Shown: positions 46,633-59,774 of the stretch, piece by piece | Layout of the letters: each line of letters starts with the position of its first letter | Numbering within the stretch: position 1 is the first letter of the stretch | Source: Physcia stellaris | Lineage: Eukaryota; Ascomycota; Lecanoromycetes; Caliciales; Physciaceae | Reading direction: 5' to 3' | Assembly (NCBI GenBank): GCA_018902385.1 | Contig: JABSSW010000023.1 | Span: 124,001-188,000, forward strand | Length of the DNA: 64,000 bases | The notes under the pieces: model-generated | Databases searched by the model: none | Seen by the model: only the letters and a program-made list of their open reading frames with translations | Told to the model about the DNA's origin: nothing | Translations under genes and position numbers: made by a program

Positions 46633-47619
46633 ATGTCGCTTCCTGATCTCTTATCCACCCTGACCGAGTCTTTAAAGTCTGCCTCACCGTCCATTCCTGA
46701 CGCTTCCTCTCTCACTTCGCCGCCTGATGGTATATCTTTACTTGACACAAAAAACCAGCTTCTTCTGTCCTATCTTCAAAATCTCGTCTTCCTGATAATA
46801 CTCAAGCTCCAAAATCTCAAATCTCGGTCAGAAGGCGCATTTGTCGACCCACATTCTGACGAAGAAGTTGTCAAAGAACTTGTATATTTGAGAGTCTATC
46901 TAGAAAGAGGCGTTCGGCCGCTGGAATCGCGATTAAAATATCAGCTCGATAAGCTCCTACTTGCCGCGAACGATGCGGAAGCTCAATCTGAGATAAAGCC
47001 AAATGGCGCCTCGAAACAGGACCTGAGGCCCGCCACTAAATCCGACCCCGACCGCTCCTCCACCTCCCCATCACCTAATGCGTCCCCACTATTACCAGCT
47101 ACAACCCACGTAGCTGACCTTTCCCATCGACCCAACCCATCAGCCTTCATTTCACTCCCTCCACGCGCCACATCTCCGAGCGCTCGTTCTACGTCGGTTT
47201 ACCGCCCACCGCAGATAAACCCCACACTGCCCCCAACATCAGCAAAGCCACAGCGGAAACCCCGTACATCCCACACCTTAGATGAGTACGTACGCGAAGA
47301 ACTCGATGATATGCCGTTAGCTCAGCCATCAATTGGTGCGGGCAGCGGACTCAGTGGGAAAGCCGCAGAGAGGGAAGCGGAGAGACGAGGCTATGAGGAA
47401 GACAGACTACTGCGGTTACCAGATCAGGGCAAAAAGGGCAAAAGGCGGAGGGAGATGGGCGAAGGCTTTGGTGAGGATCTGCTGCGAGGAGGAGCAGGGT
47501 ATCTGGACGATCTGGTGAAGGGTGGGAAGAAGCAGAAGAAGGTTGGAGGCGGGGAAAGGACAGTTGGGGAAGCGTGGGAGAAGAGGGTTAAAAGAGGATT
47601 GGGAAGGAAGAGAAGGTAG
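46633..47619 (+). CDS. LCP5: Sas10/Utp3/C1D family, LCP5/neuroguidin-like
   Basis: The frame is open from an ATG at 46510, but the family-like start is 46633 (MSLPDLLSTLTESLKSA), giving 328 residues. The Sas10/C1D domain occupies about residues 30-120: LLDTKNQLLLSYLQNLVFLI, LKLQNLKS, VVKELVYLRVYLERGVRPLE, RLKYQLDKLL. A disordered Pro/Ser/Arg-rich middle is followed by LDEYVREELDDMPLA. A basic C-terminus (RRREMGEGFGEDLL, GYLDDLVKGGKKQKK, WEKRVKRGLGRKRR) is typical of LCP5/neuroguidin, with a Gln-Lys-rich nucleolar signal. LCP5 is a U3 snoRNP-associated factor of the small-subunit processome, needed for 18S rRNA maturation in the nucleolus. Single exon. Confidence 0.88.
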   Translation: MSLPDLLSTLTESLKSASPSIPDASSLTSPPDGISLLDTKNQLLLSYLQNLVFLIILKLQNLKSRSEGAFVDPHSDEEVVKELVYLRVYLERGVRPLESRLKYQLDKLLLAANDAEAQSEIKPNGASKQDLRPATKSDPDRSSTSPSPNASPLLPATTHVADLSHRPNPSAFISLPPRATSPSARSTSVYRPPQINPTLPPTSAKPQRKPRTSHTLDEYVREELDDMPLAQPSIGAGSGLSGKAAEREAERRGYEEDRLLRLPDQGKKGKRRREMGEGFGEDLLRGGAGYLDDLVKGGKKQKKVGGGERTVGEAWEKRVKRGLGRKRR

Positions 47620-48050
47620 CCTTGACAGACTAATGACCATACAACGTCAGCGTCGCTGTTCAAGTGGTTGGAAAGCTTTCCCTAGTCTGTTCACCTTTTC
47701 AGACATTGCAAGAGTGACGGGCTTTATTTGGCCTGACGTGGCTTGAAGTGTATGATTCGAGAGTGGGCCCAAAAGCAAATTACAGGATACACGGCAGCTG
47801 AACGACAACACTGGGATAACTAATTGTCAGGGACAGAACAACGTTCGAGAGAGAAGACAACCTCAACTGACAAAGATACTCCATCAACTCACTAAAACCG
47901 CCGAGGTGTTCGCTGTTTGGCTTGCAAAGGGATAGCCTCCTCGTTCCCATCTCCTGGGCAATCATGCAGTCTTCCACTTTCCTTAAAGCCGACATCTCTC
48001 ATCACATGCTGGCAACTCTGACCTCTTCCTACTCATCTCACATCCCCTCC
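47620..48050. other. Convergent intergenic region
   Basis: 3' ends of LCP5 (+) and the small Gly-rich gene (-). No ORF is supported. Confidence 0.45.
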
Positions 48051-48320
48051 CTACTTCCAGAACTCCTTCTTCCCCTTCCCAGCATTCTCTACTCCGTCTC
48101 CCACATTCTTCGCTCCTCCTTCTACTCCATTGCCCAGCGCTTCTATGGCATCCCCGACCGGTTTTCCAGCGCTACCAGTCATGCCGGTGATAGTCTGTCC
48201 GACCCCTCGGCCGCCAGCACCTACTACACCGCCAACTGTCTTTGTTACTCCGCTGACGCCGTTGCCTAAAGTGGAGGTCACGAAGGTGACGGGGTTGTTA
48301 TTGTTCTTATCGAGCGGCAT
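48051..48320 (-). CDS. Small Gly-rich fungal protein
   Basis: 89 residues from the ATG at 48318-48320 (MPLDKNNNNPVTFVTSTLGN). The body is a string of imperfect Gly/Val/Thr repeats with about 11-residue periodicity: GVSGVTKTVGGVVGAGGRGV, GQTITGMTGSAGKPVGDAIE, GVEGGAKNVGDGVENAGKGK. Similar short, glycine-zipper or LEA-like proteins of unknown function are common in Pezizomycotina and often stress-induced; this is recalled family resemblance only. The repeat pattern could form amphipathic membrane-associated helices. The frame is open further upstream without a better start. Confidence 0.6.
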   Translation of the reverse strand: MPLDKNNNNPVTFVTSTLGNGVSGVTKTVGGVVGAGGRGVGQTITGMTGSAGKPVGDAIEALGNGVEGGAKNVGDGVENAGKGKKEFWK

Positions 48321-49237
48321 GATGTGCTGGTTTTCGTGAGTTCTCGATGTCGCTGGAAGATTCACCGTAATGTTTGGATGCTCCGCAATTTGGATAGGGA
48401 TGTTTTCTCTGGAGTCATATACACTGCTGTTAAAGAATGAGCTTGCCTCCGATGGAATCTCGCTTACGTAACGAGGCTTCTTGGCGTCTGCAAACAGCCC
48501 AACGATGCTTCCAATCCATGTTCGTTTTTTTCAACAACTACTGAAAGTGTACTCCAAGAACTGTTGCTGATAATGGGTTATTGAAACCTTCGAAGCTGGC
48601 GAGAATCTTCTTGGATATGTCAGTTGAGTTCTACGAGACTACTTTGCCAAGTGATGGGATTAGCTATCGTCTGGGGCGATGAGAGCAGCTACTCATCAGC
48701 TCCAGAGATTCTCGGCCAGTAAGGTACTATATGTAATCCAGGTCTCCCATCACCAGCCTGTTGGCAATTGGAATCCATGTAAAAGGGCCTGAATTGTAAA
48801 ATATACGTGTAATTTACACCAGTGGCCGCATCTATCATAGGGCAAAAGCACGTCGTGAACTACCAAACTCCTTTACATCCCCAACCATCCGGCCTTTGGA
48901 GATGTCAAGCCGCCAGATGTGTACTACCGGTCTTGGCCACTCTTCTGTTCCCTTCTATCTGCCTTGCTGCTGATTCTCCAGTGTAGATTCTGTCAGGCCT
49001 TTCTGCTTCGTAGACATCGCTTTTCAAGTCATAGCGACTGACTTAGCTTGACCTCCCTTTTCAAGATATCACGCAAGTTGATTTGGAAGTGATTACAAAG
49101 GTAGCTACGCGAGCTGGTCAAGGCTGGAGTGAAGACTTTTCTTTTCATTACTTTCAGCAAGGTGTCTTGCTCGATCCTTTCCCACCAAAGCGGCTAGAGT
49201 CTTGCTCGTAACAACCTTGTAGTCAACCGTGTGAATT
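48321..49237. other. Intergenic region, CYP51 promoter
   Basis: 0.9 kb between the divergent Gly-rich gene (-) and CYP51 (+). No ORF is supported. Sterol-responsive elements would be expected here by family knowledge (SrbA/AtrR sites in related fungi), but I could not assign one with confidence. Confidence 0.45.
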
Positions 49238-50921
<1,684 letters not shown>

Positions 50922-51231
50922 ATCATAATGGACCATTCTCTCTACTACCAGTCTCGATGATATCTCGTTCCGCTTTCCATGCCCCCGAATTCATCGTACT
51001 CAGGCGCCACAATGCAAAGTGATGAAGCTGCATCAAAGCTGCCTACAGTAAGTCCCCCTTGTTCACGACAATACCATTGTTTTCTGTTTTGTATTATTGA
51101 ACTGTTTCTCTTTGTCCTCTTTCAGTTTATTGTAATTGATGATGTCGTATAGAAGCCTCCGCAAGATACCGAAAGTATAAATTGGATTATTACCTTTCAC
51201 CGACATACACAAACTAAAACGATACCTGATC
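50922..51231. other. Intergenic region
   Basis: 0.3 kb between two plus-strand genes. No feature is recognised beyond an expected polyadenylation region. Confidence 0.4.
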
Positions 51232-52288
51232 ATGTCCATCAGCAATCTGAAACGAAAACATTTTTCGAGCGAGCAGGATGAACCTCGCAAACACCCACGA
51301 CTTGATCCAAAATCCCCCACAGCTGCTTCTAATATCGACATCAACAAGTTTCCATACGATATCCGGCTTCTAATCTACAAATGGGTAGTGGGCAATCGTA
51401 CCATCCACGTCCGTTCTAAGGCGGTCACGAGAGGACGCAAAGACTACACTACGTTTTACCATCACACCTGCCGATGCCCTTGGTCAGAGACAGAGATATA
51501 CAATGCATGCGCCAAACCAGATGCATCTCCAGAATCAGAAATTCAGGGGAAAACTTTCGTCTACCCCCACAAGCTGTGCAGTCATTGCCCGGAAAACTGC
51601 AGTCACCTCGACCACGGCTACCCAGCATTGGAGCCCCTACAAGCCGTCGACCTATCCATCCTAGCTACATCTTCCGAGGCCATGGTTGAGGCCAGAAAAC
51701 TATTCTACTCCACAAACACATTCTCTTTCGACAAGGAGACCCTCTTGATGAAATGGCTTCAGACTGTGCCTCCGGACATGAAACCCTGGGTTCGAAGCAT
51801 ACACTTGGAACCCCTTTCTCCCCGGGCTCCGTAAAGTCATAGCACGCCTACCAACCGAGCTGCCTAACCTGAAAAGGTTGCACATCTCCATTGTCTGGTT
51901 CGGATTCGTGACTTGCCGCCGCCTCATAACCAACAAGATGAATATTCCAGAGATTTTCCGACCCTTGCGTCAATTGCAGAAACTCAAGACTTTCACAGTC
52001 GTTATGCACGACGTTATGGACCCTTGGGTGGCAGGTTGCCCTGGAGGGTACCATGATGAGGCGACACACGATGGCGACGTGAGCTACTCCCACGCAAACC
52101 CGAGTCGGAAACATCTCTTCTGGGACTATTTCGATTTGACCCATGGTGGCGAATGTTCTTCCTGGGAGGATAACACGCATGATGTCGAGAGGCGCAAAGA
52201 GCTTTGTAGGGTGTGGGCCGAAGAGATCAGGGACGTGGTTTTGAGTCCTGAGGTGAGAGACGGCGAAGATTCAGTCATGAAGTTGTAA
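51232..52288 (+). CDS. 2EXR/F-box-like fungal protein, join uncertain
   Basis: The frame opens at 51232 (MSISNLKRKHFSSEQDEPRK) and contains NIDINKFPYDIRLLIYKWVV, the FP-x-x-IR-x-x-IY signature of the fungal 2EXR/DUF7730 F-box-like families, then Cys/His-rich text (HTCRCPW, KLCSHCPENCSHLDHG) and EARKLFYSTNTFSFD. It reaches a stop at 51832-51834. The same protein clearly continues in the +1 frame from about 51825 (GLRKVIARLPTELPNLKRLH) to 52288. Two joins are possible. One is a 46-nt intron with donor gtaaag at 51831 and acceptor AAG before GTTGCAC, giving APLHISIVW. The other is an indel in the CCCC tracts at 51810-51823. The RLPTELPNLKRLHISIVW continuity looks coding, which favours an indel. 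Function of the family is unknown. Confidence 0.6.
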
Positions 52289-53286
52289 TGATATTCGGAG
52301 ACGAAGAGTTAAATTGCTATCTGGTCTAGAAGGCGTTTGGCGCAGTCATTGAAGAGAGTTTTATCTGCTAGATTGATACTGTAATGGAATTGGCTATGAT
52401 ACAATAGGGGAATCGACCCACTATAACTGTGCCATAGATGATTCGAGCCAAAAGGGATATCAACCCTTCATGTGTGCTGTGACCAATTTCCATCATCTTT
52501 GTTTCGAGGCATATCGGCATCAATCCATCTGTCTACTTACATCTTCAAGTCTTATTTTTTTTGGGTTCACTATCGCCGGGTAAGCCAAGGATCGGCAAAG
52601 GGGAAAAGAAAAGAAGAAGAAAGAAAAACACTGGAAGTAGTCGAATAATGCCCAGGGATGAAGGCATACAGTTTAATCATCTTCACATGACAGTTGCTCT
52701 CATTCTCCACGCTTCCACCTATAAATCTCAGAAGACTAGCAATCGAACATGTAACTTCGTAAGACAACGTCTGTACTTTTGACCACGACTCTCATATAAA
52801 GAACTGAGTATGTGTTCAGGACGAAAGAGAGAGAGAGATTTCCGGAGAGGACAACGTGCAAGCAAAGCCCAAAGCCTCATCTCACCACAACAGCATAGAC
52901 AAGAGCAACGGTATCAAAGGATGAATTAAATCACGCTATATATAATACGAAGGCACTACGTACCTCAACATCCCCCAGAATCCAAAAACCATAACTAACC
53001 TATAATCCCCCCCTCAAAAAAAGGATCATAACGGGCATTACCATCGTGAAACATGCAAATCGTCAACGTTCCATCCATCCAGAAGCTGAAAAAGGAACAT
53101 CTTTCGCCACCCACCCCGCGAGTGATGCCCATTCCCAAATATCCATCCCCCCCTTTGTTCCAGAATTAATCATACACTCGTCATGAAAAATACCCAATGT
53201 TCGCTAGCAAAAACGGAAAGGAAGGAAGAAAAAAAGATGGGATAGGACGAGAGAGGCAAGTCTTCTTCCATCCAGAGCGTACGTCT
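52289..53286. other. Convergent intergenic region
   Basis: 1 kb holding the 3' ends of the 2EXR-like gene (+) and the RasGEF gene (-). It is A-rich and has a GAGAGAGAG tract near 52830. No gene is supported. Confidence 0.45.
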
Positions 53287-56200
53287 CTATTCCAACTCCT
53301 TACTCTTAACCCTAATCATCTCATCCGACAAACTCGCCATCCAGAGACAGCGATCCAAAGCCCCATCCACAGGCTGGAAATCGTATTTCGCACTAGCATC
53401 AATGAGGCGAAGCAGGCTCTTGACTATCGAAGCCGTGGTACGGTATCGTTCGAAATTGATAAGCGGTTCGCCATCGCGCGCGCTCGCGATCTGCGACGGC
53501 TTCTGGGAGTTGTAGGTGAGATCGTGGATATACATCGCGACGACGGGGATGCAGCCGTCCTCGGAGTTGGTGGTCTCCATCTCCTGCCGCAGGTTGTGGA
53601 AATTCTTCATCGGCGTTATTAGCGTTTCGAGGTCTTGCACCGCTTTCTTCTCTGCTGCCGGCACGAGTTCCCAGGTTTTGGTGAGGCGCGAGCAGTCGAT
53701 TGAGGTGAGGGCGATGGTGATCTGGAGAAGTGTGGCGTAATTGTGGATCTTGCGGCAGTGCTGCGCGATGTGGATGTATTTCATGATGCAGAGTGCTCGC
53801 TCTTCGATGCTTTGGGTGAGGACGATCTCCGACAGTGCCCATTTAACGACAACGTTGAATCGAGCTGTTACTAATTCAATGCCTGTGGGATCCTGGGTGC
53901 GCAGGAACTCGACCCAATTCTGCGTTGACGGGGATTTGTGATGCCATCGCATATTGATGAGGTCTAGCCAATTGATCTCATTCAGTGCATCTTTCTCGAT
54001 GAGGGTGAACTGCTGCGCTAGAACCTCGGATTTGAACGACATGATGAACGGGATATGCCGACGAGTCAAGAAATTGTGCTTTATAGTCGGCAATGGGTCT
54101 GCGATAGGAGCTTTGGAGGAGGAAGCCGGCGTACCGCTCTTAGAAGGCTCATCGATTCTGCTGACTGGTGACGGTTCCGGCGTTGGAGGTTTTTGCTGTC
54201 TATTGAACGTATTGGCTTGAGAGACATTGTTGTGTGTGTTGCCGGAGGTCATAGGAGGTGACGGTAATTCTCCGGAGGCGTACTTCGGGCGAGGTGTCAT
54301 TGCCCCGTCTCGAACAAGCTGCTGGGACGAGCCATATTCTTCTTCATCAAGGACAGCTCGATCATCATCATCTAGCGATATCTCGGAGGACAGATCGCTA
54401 AGGAACTCATCCTCGTCCAGGAGGAATGAGTCGGTTGTTGTGGGTATAGAAGAGACATATCTGGTTCTTCGCGTACTACGCCGTTCCTGTCCATGTTCGG
54501 CGGACACCAATGACGGGTTCGACTGACGATCAAATTCTTTCATGGTGGGGCTGAATAATGGCCGCGGAACGTCTGCCGTAGGATCTGGTATGGCACAATC
54601 CCTGGTCTTCGATTTGGTACTCAACTCCCTCTCGAGCAATGGCGTCGAATCATAAGACTCTTCGGACTCAGCGTACAGACTTGTAGTCATGTTATGCCTT
54701 TGAGCGCGTTTGCCTTCCTTCCGGTTGCTAGACACTTCCGATTGCACGGGCTCGGAGACAAGGGCAAGGCAATCGGTACCTTTCGAAGAATTAGACTCCT
54801 GGCGAATCTTACTAGGGCTAGCTTGGTTTGGCTGGGACTGGGCTGAAGGCATGGTAGCCTCGCCAACTTGCTCATGTGATGCTAAAGCGACATCAATAGG
54901 GCTTTTTCGGTATTTTCCTTCGAGTTTTAATAGTGTGGCTTCAATGTCTCCGCAGTCGTCATCAGGAATCTGGGCGAATTCTGCAACAGCGGCTTCAAAC
55001 GATGGTCGCAGAGCAGGCTGCGAAGAATGAGACCGAACAAGTGACAGTTGTTTCTCCGCGGCACCAATAGCAGCTCCTGACTGTACCGAATGAGGGACAT
55101 TGACAGACTCTCGCTCAAGAATGCCTTGGTTATTCCTTGTCAGTCGAAGCTCAGAGCCGCGGATGGAGTCCGTGTACGTTGTCATTGATCCTACTGATCT
55201 AGATCGTGTGATGGGCTCCAGATCGTGTACGTTCTCATTGGCACGGAGATCACCACCAGGACGCCTCCTCAGCATCCTTCTTTGCGGCTCATCACTGACA
55301 CTGTTGGTAAGTCCAGGCGTCAAGTCTGAGGTCATGGTTGTTTCAATGTCATTTCTTGTCATGCTGCTCTGGAAGGAAGCGTACTTTCGTATCGATCTGG
55401 ATCCTGAATGTGTTGACATATATGATCTTCCATTTGAGATACTTGAAACCCCTGGACGGCGTGAGGTTGATGAAGCGTTCTGGTTGTCGCTTCCGCGAAT
55501 GCTTGGATTTCTTCCAATTGGCCCGGATTTCGAGGCTTTGACGACTGGCGGAAGGCTCTGTAAAATATCTCTCAAAGTGACGTCTGATTCTACCGCTGTG
55601 AGGGAGCCATCAGTAAGGCCCTTCATTGGCGATTTCTCATTTTCCGTTCCACTGGTGGACGGTCCCATAGCAGTGTTGTTGACTGGAACTGCTTGGGTGA
55701 ATTTCAAGGGCATATTGGGCAAGGGAGGTTCTATACCCGTGTCGTCGACAATTACGATGGAGGCGCTTCCATAAGTCGTCTCGCTGAAGCCCCTCTGAAG
55801 GCCATTGGGTTGGGTCGTCTCATTATAGCTTAGCGGAGGGTCGATGTGCTGGGGCATCTCCACGGGCTGAGCTTTATCTGGTGATGGCTGTTCTCGCTCA
55901 TTTCCAGATGCGATACCGATGCTAACGAGTGGCTGTACTTCTTGTCGAGCCATCTCCTGCAGGGCACGCTGGAACATCTCTGTAACATCTGCGCAAAGAA
56001 GATCTACACGTGTGTGTTTCTTCAAAGCTTCGAGCTGTTGAAGGTTACTGTCACCGAGAGCTGAGACATTCTTGGAGACTTTGGTGCCCGGCATTGGAGG
56101 TACCGATGTTGTATTTGACGATGGAAGTACATGAACCTGTTTACTACTCAAGGCTCGACGTATACTGCCAAAGATGTTCTTCATTCCCGGGGTTAAAGGT

Positions 56201-58520
56201 GATGGATTTCGAGGGTCGTCCACATGGTCATCTTCGTTCGTAGATAGCATAAGACCACGCAGCTCACGCGTTGGTGAAGGCGGCGCGAATGTATCGATAT
56301 AAGCACAACCCGGAGGTATAATACTGCCCCGTATTAGGCTACCTGATAGTGGGAACGTCATGACTGGACTTTCTTCGAATTGTTCATGCATGGATGGTAG
56401 TGACGCTCGCTTATCTCTGAGAGCATCGGAAAAGCTTCCACTACGCTTGTGGGCGTGCTTGATTCGAGACGCCGGATCATTAGATGTGGCAGAGGGAGCT
56501 GCTGGACAGACACGCTTCATCGCTGTTTGGACAGGAACTGCATGGGATCCAGGACTCTCGCTTGGCTGAGCCACCAACCTCTTCAGGCCCCCTGGAATAG
56601 TACATGACATTGCGGGAACACTTTGTTCACTGATTCGAGATGTCGGGAGGCTGCGTGACGTTGCGATGGATATTTGTCGTTCATGACCCTTGCCACCAGC
56701 ATGCCCAGCCTCCAACACAGCATCAAACCAATTATTCAAAGCTGAAACGGTTTTTTCTGCGTCCACGGAGGATTCCAATCCGGATGGTGTGGGATTGGAA
56801 CGGGTTTGGTGTAATTGGCTTGGATGCGTGAGCGAGCTATCTCGGCTTCCTACAATGCCGCCAGGATTGATATCCAAATCACGGCGGCTAGCATCCTCTG
56901 AGTCCGAAGTGTCCCAGTATATAGCACAACGGCCATTCCAGCACTTCTTAAGATCCAGTATCAACTTCATATCGCTGGACCCAACCGATCTCTCACGAAC
57001 GATCTTGGATAAGACGTTCAGATGCTGGCAAAACTTCACTCTCAGATCGCGGTCTGCGACGAAGTCATACGGGAAGTAGTTCAGGATCCAATGGCGAAGA
57101 GCGGCGAATGCACGTACACGGATAACCCTTCCATCGTCGTCAAACCGGTTGATGGCCCATTCGAAGCGAGCTAACAAATACGCTTCAAGGTCGTGTGTTG
57201 ACAGATAAGCACGAACAGTCAGGAAAAAGTCGGAGAGCAACTCGTAATCTAAAAAGTTCTTGGATGTGATCTGAGTGATGATTCTTGCTGGGGAAGCTGC
57301 GACGATCTCTCCAGAGGTGGGAGAGTAGCGTACGATGGCCGGATCATCCGGATTGGAAGCTATCGCGTCGTAAATAGAAGCAGTGATGGGTTCTTGGGGA
57401 TGGTGAAAAGTTGGAGTAGTCGTCACAGCTGAAACGCTGTCTGTTTTACCTACCGGAGAGATCCTGATAGAGAACTGTTGCGGTGAAGTATGCGAGTGTC
57501 GACGGGACAATACTGAGTGAGGCTCGGTCCCAGGAGGTACCGGGAACAATCTTTCGTACTCTGGGCCTGAGAAAGCAGATAACCTCAAATCTTCATTCGC
57601 TGATGTTCCAGTATATACGGAACTGTGAAGGAAAGCTGTTCCTCGTGCACTAAACCGTGGATCACCCAATCTATAATGTGGTATAGAAACGTCCAGAGTT
57701 GGCATCAAGCCTTTTTGAAGGTGCTGATCGGTTGGCTTGGCGCGATCGATTACAACCCTGAAAGCTCCTGGCCCTTGATTCTCGTTTGCCAAAGTCCCAT
57801 CTGCAGTGGAGAGCGATTGAGTTCGGGGCCGAGAGGTAGATTGTGAACGTTGAGGCCCTCGACTGGTGGACTTAGCGCGCTTTGGACGCGTTGGCGTCTT
57901 CGAAGTTTGAGTGTCCGACCACACACTTGCACGCGCTTGCTCTGTAGACATCCTCTGACCGTTTATATCCAGTCCCGCGCTGTTCGGTGGCGTGGCGAGA
58001 GGCAAAACGAAGGGTGGCATCGGCGACTGCTGTTGAGACTCAGGTGCTAGGGGTCTATTGGAAAGAGGCTTCAGTCAGCTTCAAAGACAAGTATGGCTCT
58101 ATGACTTTGAGCGGTCATGTTTGTGATGCAGTCATACCTGAGATAGATTCTGCCGTTGTTTCCAACATTCGCCACGGTAAACTGTCTACCTTCCCTTCCA
58201 CCAGACGTGCCGTCGGGTGCAACATCTTTATGGCCTCGATTGGCTGATCGCTGCCGTAACACTTCATTACTATTTTTGACGTGTCGCAAAGAATTTTGAC
58301 GTCCCCTTGTTGTGGCCTTCTCAAACGAATTCAGTCCAGCGTTTGTACCACTTTGCTGCTCCTGCTTCGGCGGCCTGACACTCACACTCCCATTTTCATA
58401 GGCGGGTTGCTTTTCCAAGCCACGCCCAGTCCATTTACGCTTGATGGGTGCTGAGGATTGATCAAGGAGTTCTTGGTAGCCGCCGACTGCCGGGGGGGAC
58501 ACAGGCATGGCCGTGGTCAT
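53287..58520 (-). CDS. LTE1: Large RasGEF, LTE1-like
   Basis: Exon 1 (58520-58138) and exon 2 (58054-53287) are joined over an 83-nt intron (donor gtatga, acceptor aatag), giving 1716 residues. The start is the ATG at 58518-58520 (MTTAMPVSPPAVGGYQ). The N-terminal ~360 residues are disordered. A RasGEF-N (REM) domain follows around 365-490: IVRYSPTSGEIVAASPARII, LLSDFFLTVRAYLSTHDLEA, FEWAINRFDDDG, LRHWILNYFPYDF. A ~950-residue Ser/Thr/Pro-rich linker leads to the CDC25-type catalytic domain in the last ~250 residues: FKSEVLAQQFTLIEKDALNE, INWLDLINMRWH, FNVVVKWALSEIVL, CRKIHNYATLLQITIALTS, SEDGCIPVVAMYIHDLTY. This matches the LTE1 group, linked to mitotic exit in yeast; its exchange activity is debated. 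The last residues are SDEMIRVKSKELE. Confidence 0.92.
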
Positions 58521-59774
58521 GGTGGTAGTGTGAATGCCAGATTCACCTTTGAGCAACGGCCTACCGTCGCCGACGGGCTTCTAGAAAGAGTGCTTCTGCG
58601 AACTAGTGGTGGAAGACCAATTAAGAGAGAATTGTAAATAGGTAGAGGGAGAGACACCGCTGTTGTCGCAATACGGCGGTGGGCCGGGAAACGGTCATGA
58701 TTCCATGGGATCCAGGCTAGATGTATGCAAGCAACGAAGATGCTCGGTATCGGAGAGCGTTTCTAAGCAGTGACGAATTCAATTCTGGTAGGGATGGTTC
58801 GCTGGCAAGTGTGGGAAGCGTGCTACAGTCACGGTCGCTTCAGCTTCGGGCTGCGATGACCGCCAAGACTTGCCTCTCCCACTAGAGTAGTGCGCAGGCT
58901 AAGATGCTCGATTACGAATGAACAAGATGACAGGATGGGCGCAAATCCGGCTGCGGGCTTTTATCTCACCGCAACGAGGATTCTGTGGGACTTGAGTTAA
59001 TCGCTCTCATTGATCTTTCTCTTCTTTCTCTCAATGTACGTATTGACATCGATGATCAAAAGGCACCCTTTGAATCACTGCAAAAGTCCTTCTGGCCAAG
59101 CATTCAAGATCACGTGACCGGCTAGCCATGCTACGTTAGCGACGAGCAGCTTTAGATTGCAGGCTTCGGGACGTTGTGATAAGCGAGATGACGAACACCC
59201 GAAAATCTTCTCCTTTGAGTGGGGATTTGATGGATATGGTTAAAGGTAGCGATTCTTGTGTCCCGCGCATCGTTTTGCTCCAATGATGGCAGACCAGTAT
59301 TCCCTCTCCTCCCTTTCCTCCAGGTCGGCACATGCCTAGTCGAACAAACGCTGCAGCCACTGTTGTCTCGGTGTCGGTGAGGCTGCCTTTCTTTGCTTGT
59401 TTGCGTGATCGTCCATCAAAGAATTACTTGGCCCTGCAAGTATTCGTTGTACCTGAATCCACACCGACGGTTTCCTACATTCATGTTTCGGTGGAAGGTT
59501 TGATTTCAGAAGTAGAGAATTGGTCAACCGGATTGATGTCCTGAAATGAGAACCTCGTACGAAAAGTGAATCAATCATCACGTTCCTGTGCACTAACCAG
59601 TGATTGCATCGGTAAAGTTTGTGCTCGAGCAGGCTCACAAAATGTCCCATTTTGGCCAGGGTACTTCCTTTCTCAACGTCCTAGCCTGTAAAAGAGGAGC
59701 CTCCCCCGGGAGAAAGACACCAGCTTCCAGCGTGGAACAAGATGTTTGGCTCGAAACACTAATTGGAATCATGA
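58521..59774. other. Divergent region upstream of RasGEF and transporter genes
   Basis: 1.25 kb shared by two divergent genes. It likely includes the unplaced 5' exon of the transporter. No independent ORF is supported. Confidence 0.45.
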
